DNA from: Paraescarpia echinospica
Taxonomy: Eukaryota > Annelida > Polychaeta > Sabellida > Siboglinidae
Reading direction: 5' to 3'
DNA length: 64,000 nucleotides
Assembly (NCBI GenBank): GCA_020002185.1
Contig: CM034543.1
Span: 29,306,572-29,370,571, forward strand
Shown here one piece after another: positions 57,901 through 64,000 of the stretch. The first letter of the stretch is position 1, and each line of letters starts with the position of its first letter. The position numbers were made by a program, and so were the translations under genes. The notes beneath the pieces were generated by a model. It had not been told where the DNA came from. It saw only the letters and a list, made by a program, of their open reading frames with translations, and ran no database searches.

Positions 57901-60675
57901 ATTGGCTAAATCATTTTTAATGCTTTCACTTTTTAATTTTCAAATGCAGAAACCACTAATTTGTTGTACTGTACAAGGATTACCATGTACAACAGGACAC
58001 AGGCCATAGCAACTGTCAGGACAAGATTTGTACACACAACAGGACACAGGAGAGAGCAACTTACTACTGACAGGACAAGATGTGTACACACAACAGTACA
58101 CAGAAGAGAGCAACTTACTACTAACAGGACAATATGTGTACACACTACAGGATACAGGACAGAGCAACTGACAGGACAATATGTGAACACAACAGGACAG
58201 AACAACTTACTACTGACAGGACAAGATGTGTACACACTACAGGATACAGGACAGAGCAACTGACAGGACAATATGTGAACACAACAGGACAGAACAACTT
58301 ACTACTGACAGGACAATATGTGTACACAATACAGGACAGAGCAACTGACAGGACAATATGTGAACACAACAGGACAGAACAACTTACTACTGACAGGACA
58401 ATATGTGTACACACTACAGGATACAGGACAGAGCAACTGACAGGACAATATGTGAACACAACAGGACAGAACAACTTACTACTGACAGGACAAGATGTGT
58501 ACACACTACAGGATACAGGACAGAGCAACTGACAGGACAATATGTGAACACAACAGGACAGAACAACTTACTACTGACAGGACAAGATGTGTACACACTA
58601 CAGGATACAGGACAGAGCAACTGACAGGACAATATGTGAACACAACAGGACAGAACAACTTACTACTGACAGGACAATATGTGTACACACTACAGGATAC
58701 AGGACAGAGCAACTGACAGGACAATATGTGAACACAACAGGACAGAACAACTTACTACTGACAGGACAATATGTGTACACACTACAGGATACAGGACAGA
58801 GCAACTGACAGGACAATATGTGAACACAACAGGACAGAACAACTTACTACTGACAGGACAAGATGTGTACACACTACAGGATACAGGACAGAGCAACTGA
58901 CAGGACAATATGTGAACACAACAGGACAGAACAACTTACTACTGACAGGACAAGATGTGTACACACTACAGGATACAGGACAGAGCAACTGACAGGACAA
59001 TATGTGAACACAACAGGACAGAACTTACTACTGACAGGACAAGATGTGTACACACTACAGGATACAGGACAGAGCAACTGACAGGACAATATGTGAACAC
59101 AACAGGACAGAACAACTTACTACTGACAGGACAATATGTGTACACACTACAGGATACAGGACAGAGCAACTGACAGGACAATATGTGAACACAACAGGGC
59201 AGAACAACTTACTACTGACAGGACAATATGTGTACACACTACAGGATACAGGACAGAGCAACTGACAGAACAATATGTGAACACAACAGGACAGAACAAC
59301 TTACTACTGACAGGACAAGATGTGTACACACTACAGGATACAGGACAGAGCAACTGACAGGACAATATGTGAACACAACAGGACAGAACAACTTACTACT
59401 GACAGGACAAGATGTGAACACAACAGGACACAGGACAGAACAACTTACTACTGACAGGACAATATGTGAACACAACAGGACACAGGACAGAACAACTTAC
59501 TACTGACAGGACAAGATGTGAACACAACAGGACACAGGACAGATCAACTTACCACTGACAATAAAATATGTGAACACACTGCAGGACACCGGATAGAGCA
59601 ACTTACCACTGACAGGACAAGATGTGAAACACTACAGGACACAGCAACATAGCACTGATAGGACATGTCAACACAACAGGACAAAGAAACTTACCACTGA
59701 CAGGACAATATGTGAACACAAGACAGAACAACTTACCACTGCCAGGACAAAATGTAAACACAACAGGACAGAGCAACTTACTACTGACAGGGATAATATG
59801 TGAACACACTACAGGACACAGGACAGAGCAACCGACTCACACTGACAGGACAAGATTCGTACATACAATAGGACATAGCAACTGATTAATCATTTCAGGA
59901 AAAGCAAAAATGCCCATCCTCTGGATGGCTTTACACACATGCACGCACGCACACACATAGAAACAGAAGATGGTTTCCTGAAGTATTTATTAATACTGGA
60001 TGTTTTGTGTGACGGAAGTGCGAGAAGTTTTTCATGCTTGATTTCTGTGATTGTTTCAAGTTATGTAAAATGTCCCCAAATGATTGTTACACACTTGATG
60101 TAGCTTAGAACAAACACAGAAGACACGCATGTTGTGACTAATCGATTAACGTTCATCTATCATCCAGTATGAAACAAAGTTGGTTCCATGAAGGAATTAA
60201 AAAAAAAAAAAGGCATTAGTTTTCTTATGCAAAGTTGTAGATTAATGCAGGAAAGTTTGGCACCCGAGATGGAAACTGTGTAGAAGGAAAATGTCAACAT
60301 ACCCACATACAGTATGTAGAGTACATACATATGCTAGCTTGATTACAGTTGGATTAACAATGTCTATGTCTACCTGGTACTGGCTAGATGAATGCAACTG
60401 AATGTCTTTCATAGTCAAATTAATTTGCTATCATACTGAAACAACGAGAACAATAACTATGATTTACATGGTTTTTGACAATGACTAATTTGGAAGTAAT
60501 TAGGATATACCAAACATCACAATAGGCATTACGCGGTAAATGTAAAAACAATAGAAACACCAACGCATTTTTCTTCATCTGCATATACTTCTTGCAGCTC
60601 TTCTTAACAAAGTCACAGCCTTTTCCAGAACCAAAGAGGAGAGCCTCTGCCATCTTATAGTTTACATTGTACCAC
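45920..60675 (-). CDS. LMLN: Leishmanolysin-like metallopeptidase (M8), 3' five exons
   Basis: Exons (minus) 60675-60589, 57604-57469, 56345-56256, 52355-52191 and 46090-45920 chain in phase, about 215 codons to a TAA. In order they give WYNVNYKMAEALLFGSGKGC DFVKKSCK; SPYCD...AVAFCNLRKYPS; SIDGVNANEVPFYGGSTAL SDYCPF; ETNYLRQTFSTDSVCF...GGGCYK; and CGTAEADGFKVYVDANEYEC...LICPPYNIVC. The Cys pattern and blocks 'GCDFV.KSC', 'YGGS..L.DYCPF', 'GCY' are those of the post-catalytic half of metazoan LMLN, a secreted or membrane-anchored zinc peptidase linked to cell migration. The HExxH exon should lie upstream, beyond or unrecognised in 60676-64000. Introns are 14 kb in sum and mostly satellites and transposons. 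Confidence 0.85.
46103..51477. repeat. 41-bp satellite, about 130 units
   Basis: Consensus ATCACAGGAATGACAAGTAT CATATGTATCAACATTGTCTG, with a few recurring variants: GAGCACGGGAATTACAAGT, TGGATCA, GGGATGAC, AACATAGTC. Near the left end 39-bp units (CATGTATC) occur, which open short frames. Larger blocks are duplicated within the array: 47190-47835 recurs 1558 bp (38 units) later, and the variant ATTATATG recurs at 48163, 49893 and 50508 (last two 615 bp = 15 units apart). It fills 88 percent of the last LMLN intron and starts about 12 bp from its acceptor. Confidence 0.97.
51478..52190. other. Intron sequence right of the satellite
   Basis: AT-rich, no coding frame or repeat I can support. 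It leads to the donor of LMLN exon 52191-52355 (AAG|GTATTT). Confidence 0.4.
53268..55815. mobile_element. Non-autonomous hAT element, 2.5 kb
   Basis: Ends CAGGGGTG...CACCCCTG flanked by a perfect 8-bp duplication ACTAACGC (53260-53267; 55816-55823). Subterminal regions hold AAGTAAAAGTA and ACTTGAGTAG repeats; the right end has ATGTAACGAAGTA, as in the intact hAT at 15406-20607. No transposase exon is recognisable inside. About 750 bp is a nested LTR. Located in the LMLN intron between 52355 and 56256. Confidence 0.88.
53852..54600 (+). mobile_element. Solo LTR candidate, nested in hAT
   Basis: Starts TGTAAGG and ends TTCTACA, flanked by ATAT on both sides (53848-53851; 54601-54604), a possible 4-bp target duplication. 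Inside are GAGTATTTAAGG (TATA-like, 54196) and TGTATTAAAGTTCTTG (54345), an arrangement like U3-R. No internal region or second LTR is present, so it would be a recombination product. The short duplication makes this tentative. Confidence 0.5.
56040..56096. repeat. Short tandem repeat, about 20 bp unit
   Basis: Three units of ACAAGTTACCTTATTATTATTA with one ATT variation. Intron of the LMLN-like gene. Confidence 0.85.
56165..56208. mobile_element. Possible terminus related to the element at 34327
   Basis: On the minus strand it reads CTAGTGGTGATAGTTTTACC and ATTGCAATAGTTATG, resembling TAGGGGTAACTATCGGGATA GTTTTAC at 34337. It lies 50 bp from the donor of LMLN exon 56256-56345. No partner end found. 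Confidence 0.25.
56346..57468. other. LMLN intron, nothing recognised
   Basis: AT-rich intron with a few short frames but no domain, TIR or tandem repeat I can support. Confidence 0.4.
57607..57675. repeat. Isolated units of the 92-bp satellite at an acceptor
   Basis: ACAGGACATGATGTAGACAG, AACAGGACACAGGATAGAGC, AACTGACATGACAAGATG match the half-units of the 57990-59880 array. They begin 3 bp upstream of LMLN exon 57604 and include its pyrimidine tract and AG (minus: ATGTCCTGTTACAG). About 310 bp of ordinary intron separates them from the main array. Confidence 0.8.
57990..59885. repeat. 92-bp dimeric satellite
   Basis: Core of about 14 very similar 92-bp units, 58120-59420, each made of two related half-units of 45 and 47 bp (ACAGGACAATATGTGAACAC AACAGGACAGAACAACTTAC TACTG and ACAGGACAAGATGTGTACAC ACTACAGGATACAGGACAGA GCAACTG). 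Flanks are diverged single half-units. On the minus (gene sense) strand each half-unit reads TTGTCCTGTCAG, a 3'-splice-site-like string. It lies in the LMLN intron 57605-60588. Confidence 0.96.
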
Positions 60676-60940
60676 CTGAAAAATATAAAACATGATATAA
60701 GATTTCAATAGCTACTCGTTGCAGAGTTCTACTTTCTTCTTGAACAACTTAGGCATATTTTGGGCAAGTTCTTTGACTTCCACATCATGTTCACGACCAA
60801 AGTCATGTATCTTGGTATGTCTGTTACATCCAACATGTTTATATGGAGTGATTGTGTGTGCAAACATCTTGATATACATGACAAACACATTTCAAGAAAA
60901 ACACATTTTTATGCATTTATTTATTCAAAGATAAACACCT

Positions 60941-61099
60941 GGGGCCAGTTTCATGACGCGGCTAAGAACATTCTTAACACTAAGATGATTGTCTTAGTAA
61001 TTTTTAAAAAAAAATAATATAAGCAAAAATAGGCGTTTATGCAAACACATGATGCTAAGTTATTGCGTAACTTTAAGTACGCCTCATGAAACAGGCCCC
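60941..61099. mobile_element. Small MITE, about 159 bp
   Basis: Terminal inverted repeats GGGGCCAGTTTCATGA and GGGGCCTGTTTCATGA (15 of 16 match) enclose a short AT-rich core with CTTAACACTAAG and TTAAG motifs. GGGCC.GTTTCATGA ends are common in small MITEs of marine animals. The target duplication could not be fixed because the ends are near-palindromic (CCT/AGG). Confidence 0.6.
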
Positions 61100-61528
61100 T
61101 GGTATCATAAACAATATATCTGCAAATCAAAATCTCCTTGGTTTTATGCAAAGATGTGATCAAATAGATGTAAATTCATAAAACTGCAATTTGACCCAAG
61201 TTGACTTTGTGACCTTCAATATAGCATTCAAATTTCAAATCAAGAGTGGCATCCAGCCACATTATTTCCTCATCCTATGAGTGATGGACATGAATTCTTG
61301 CTACTAATAAAAAATTATGCCAAAAGGATATTTTGGTTATATGTCCCTCCTAAGACGGACAGTATTAATTAATTCGAAGATTTGTTGTCGAATTTGTTTA
61401 GAAAATGGCGGATATACAACTTGGTTTGTGTCAACGGTAACACCAAGTACACATGTACCCGTAACACCAAGCCTGTCTTCTTGTTGTAATCGTTGTGTTT
61501 GTCCAAACTACTTAGAGTTCCTTTGATT

Positions 61529-61684
61529 ACGATCTGTAAACTTTAGGCAGAGTGAATGTGGAGGATGGGATTGTCAATTTTGTGCTGTTATCAATCACGT
61601 TTGCAGCTGGCAATGCCTTGATGGCTTCCCCGTTCGCGCCTCCAGCCCCAATCAGGGCTTCGGCTTGGCGTCGCCTTTTCATCT
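61529..61684 (-). CDS. Short unassigned ORF
   Basis: ATG at 61684 after AATTTACAAG, 51 codons: MKRRRQAEALIGAGGANG, IKALPAANVIDNSTKL, TFTLPKVYRS, then TAA. The composition is clearly protein-like and GC content rises locally. It could be a terminal exon of an unknown gene or a retro-copy. It does not resemble LMLN. Confidence 0.3.
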
Positions 61685-61689
61685 TGTAA

Positions 61690-62320
61690 ATTGCAATTAA
61701 GATTCACAAATAGGATGTATAAAAGGTTCACCTCAATTGTTTTCAGTGTAGCCCAACATTAAGCTTAAACTGAGGTGAAATAATAAACAAACATCATCAA
61801 ATTATGCTGCGGTATGCCAAACGGCAAATATTACCAGTGCTGGAAAAGATGAACTGGTCGCCAGTGTCACAAAATCGAGTGTAAGTATTAATAAATTGGC
61901 GGTACCCGATTTGACATAGCAAGTTATAGGTTCAGGTGCACTAGGATTCGGAGTGAACGAGAGACATAACGTGACATCAGATATGTATGTACGAGAAGCC
62001 AACTGGCATTCCCATTTAATACATCAACAATAAACAAAAGCGGTTCAGTGATAGTTGACCAACTGTTACTCTGCTATGACATTATATTTATAACACCATA
62101 CATTGTACTCAACGAGTATGCATCCAAATATGAAATTACATGGGAGACAATTTAAACAGCTGGTCACTTACATGAAGACGGGTATACACCGCTGTAAGTC
62201 TATGAACTGTAACCAATGAATGTCTCGTGATGTGTGAATGTCTACGTTCGCATTGCCATCGGTCGCGTTCGACGAGATGTCAGGACGAAGTCGAAAGTCG
62301 CTCGCCGTTCGGCGAACGAA
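61690..62320. other. Intergenic or intron sequence, nothing recognised
   Basis: No domain, repeat or TIR found. A good donor string (CTTCATG|TAAGTG, minus, 62169) follows an open frame, but no matching acceptor was identified. Confidence 0.35.
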
Positions 62321-62326
62321 TTCACG

Positions 62327-62335
62327 TATATAAAA
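62327..62335 (+). promoter_or_regulatory. TATA-like box
   Basis: TATATAAAA followed by GCAGGCGACTC in a locally GC-richer, CpG-containing stretch (62250-62480). A second one, TTATATAACTTG, is at 62719. Neither leads to a recognisable gene within the window; they may belong to an unrecognised LTR or gene. Confidence 0.25.
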
Positions 62336-62739
62336 GCAGGCGACTCCGGCGATCAAATAGACGGTAGATTTGCCTTGTCGATCCCACGCGAATCACCAGG
62401 CGACAACACGGAAACGATATCACGACATCGGCGATGTCTAGGTCTGTCACGGAATCGGTGTTATGACAGCTAGCAGATGAAACGGTGGTGGCCTTGCATT
62501 CGAAGATCACATCAAAACGGAACTGCAGTCGGTTATCGCTCAGTCTTCTTCAATGCGTGAGAAGTGCAGCGTCTCACAACTAATCAGTACTGTTGAAATC
62601 GTAGAAGTATTTACTACAGGCGTTGGGCGGACACACGTTTCAGCCCAATTCCTGGAGACGAGAGTGCAACACTTTCTTCTGCTCAAATGTTCGTCTGGCC
62701 ACGAATGGCCGTCCGGCCCTTATATAACTTGACGACGGG

Positions 62740-63545
62740 AGTTAGTCTGACCAATTACAACACTTAATACAAATTAAAGTCGCTTCAAAAACTGACTCCC
62801 GAAACCATTCACACTTCGAAGCAATCCATTCAACTCGCTGAGTTTAAAATAGATTTTGCGAGCTAAACGTATGGGTATATAAGAGCTCATTCAGTCTTTA
62901 ACTTACGTGAATTACTTACATAATTAATATCACTGGATTCCCTGTATCGATCCGGATACCACAATATTCATCGTACATTCCAACTCTCATGAATTAATCC
63001 ATAATTTTAATAAAACACGCACTCTATTCATAAGCTCCGTGTGACCCTAGTGTTTTTCACACCTACATTTCTGTAAACAACTTTTATAAGTTCATAATAT
63101 AATCTTTTTATAACCACAACATAAGTAGTTTGACTGGTCATCATATTACCAGTCATGTTAAATAATTTCTACAGGTACCAAATTTGATCAACCTAACTGT
63201 AGAATTAGTGGTGTACACTACAAATGAAATAAATTAAATCTGACTCGTCGGCAGTTAAAACGTTACACGCCTTAATCGCAATGAGGGCACCAGCATATAC
63301 CTCCGCGACAATACATACCAGAGATGGCAGCACCATCCCATCAACCATACTTGTATACAAAACCACTGTTCTAAAGCCTGATTAAATTCTACACAAACCA
63401 CTTTGTGACAGCCAGCGTATGAAATGGTGGAACGCATTATCAAGTGACGCACAATTTGTGCATTAATGAATCTTTACGAAACTGGATGAAAAATGAAGTG
63501 AGACAATTAACGATTGTACCCGTTACCGTTTTTAATATTTAATTA
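62740..63545. other. No feature seen
   Basis: AT-rich sequence without recognisable frame, tandem repeat or terminal inverted repeat. Confidence 0.35.
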
Positions 63546-63547
63546 AC

Positions 63548-64000
63548 CAGCGTTCCAAATAGCACTTGTCCGTTTGTCCGGGACAAGTGATTTTTGGCCC
63601 GGACAAGTAAAATTACTATACATGGTTATCCGGTGGACAAGTGAAAATTTACAGTAAATAGTGATGCATGTACCATTGCAAAATGTTTATTTGAGGAAAT
63701 TCAAACGTAAATGAAGTTCGCTAGCAATCGCATGTGTTGCAATTTTGTTGATGTGTCGGCATCTTGTCGTTCCGCCACCAGTGTGTTGTACGTCAGTGTT
63801 CGACTGATTTTAGTGCCTGCGTTAACAGGGTCATCCGCTGAGCGCTCCGACCTAGCTCTGTCATACGTGCAGGACAGATTCTGCATCAGCCATCGTTGAC
63901 CGAGGCTGTATTTCACACAATCGTAAATCGTTCAGTTTGGCCGACGTACAACTTGCTTCCACGCACGGATCATATTTGATGAACTTTGGAAACAGTAGAC
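63548..64000. mobile_element. Likely left end of a transposon cut by the window edge
   Basis: CAGCGTTCCAAATAGCACTT begins a cluster of CACTTGTCC/GGACAAGTG motifs in both orientations (63560-63645), like hAT subterminal repeats. A minus frame at 63916-63701 is open but not recognised. The right end lies outside the window. Confidence 0.4.

Noticed and set aside
58134..59506. Many overlapping 70-130 codon frames on both strands
   Set aside because: They recur every 92 bp in step with the satellite and encode nothing but the repeat.
60718..60840. Extra LMLN exon upstream of 60675
   Set aside because: A minus frame (HTKIHDFGREHDVEVKEL) is open but lacks LMLN motifs and a donor in the required phase.

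Overview
The window is eukaryotic and almost certainly metazoan. It is AT-rich, has GT-AG introns, carries short interstitial TTAGGG motifs, and is about two thirds mobile elements and satellites. Two host genes are supported by phase-consistent exon chains: the 3' half of a leishmanolysin-like metallopeptidase gene (minus strand, 60675 to 45920) and the 3' part of an RRM-domain protein gene (plus strand, 37259 to 44173). The two genes converge. The mix of R2, RTE, CR1, hAT, Tc1, ISL2EU/PIF-like and Mutator-like sequence plus a tRNA-derived SINE fits a marine invertebrate or basal chordate. I cannot name the species.

Layout. 1-13935: two copies (1-6313 and 8197-13935) of a recent segmental duplication. 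Each holds a broken R2-clade retrotransposon that sits in a transposase-derived gene, not in rDNA. Each R2 copy begins with a 27-nt piece of 28S rRNA followed by a sequence that folds like an HDV-type self-cleaving ribozyme. Between the copies is a GC-rich piece with the zinc-finger start of a second R2/NeSL-like element. 14340-22421: the upstream part of a transposase-derived gene whose intron was invaded by an RTE-like LINE (18-bp TSD). The LINE was then invaded by a complete six-exon hAT transposon (8-bp TSD, intact 655-codon frame).

22800-36440: a graveyard of minus-strand transposon-derived gene pieces (Mutator-like, gag-like, Tc1, ISL2EU/PIF-like, C2H2, SWIM and other recurrent families, CR1), with three coding-like minisatellites or microsatellites. 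37259-44173: RRM gene with a SINE abutting one acceptor, a 634-bp hAT-type miniature element and a GC-rich minisatellite in its introns. 44438-45877: RTE fragment and a SINE between the two convergent genes. 45878-60675: LMLN-like gene. Its introns hold a 5.4-kb 41-bp satellite with higher-order structure, a non-autonomous hAT with a nested solo LTR, and a 92-bp dimeric satellite. Both satellites start a few bases from a 3' splice site of the gene. 60676-64000: intergenic or upstream intron sequence with a small MITE, one unassigned short ORF, a TATA-like motif and the likely end of another transposon.
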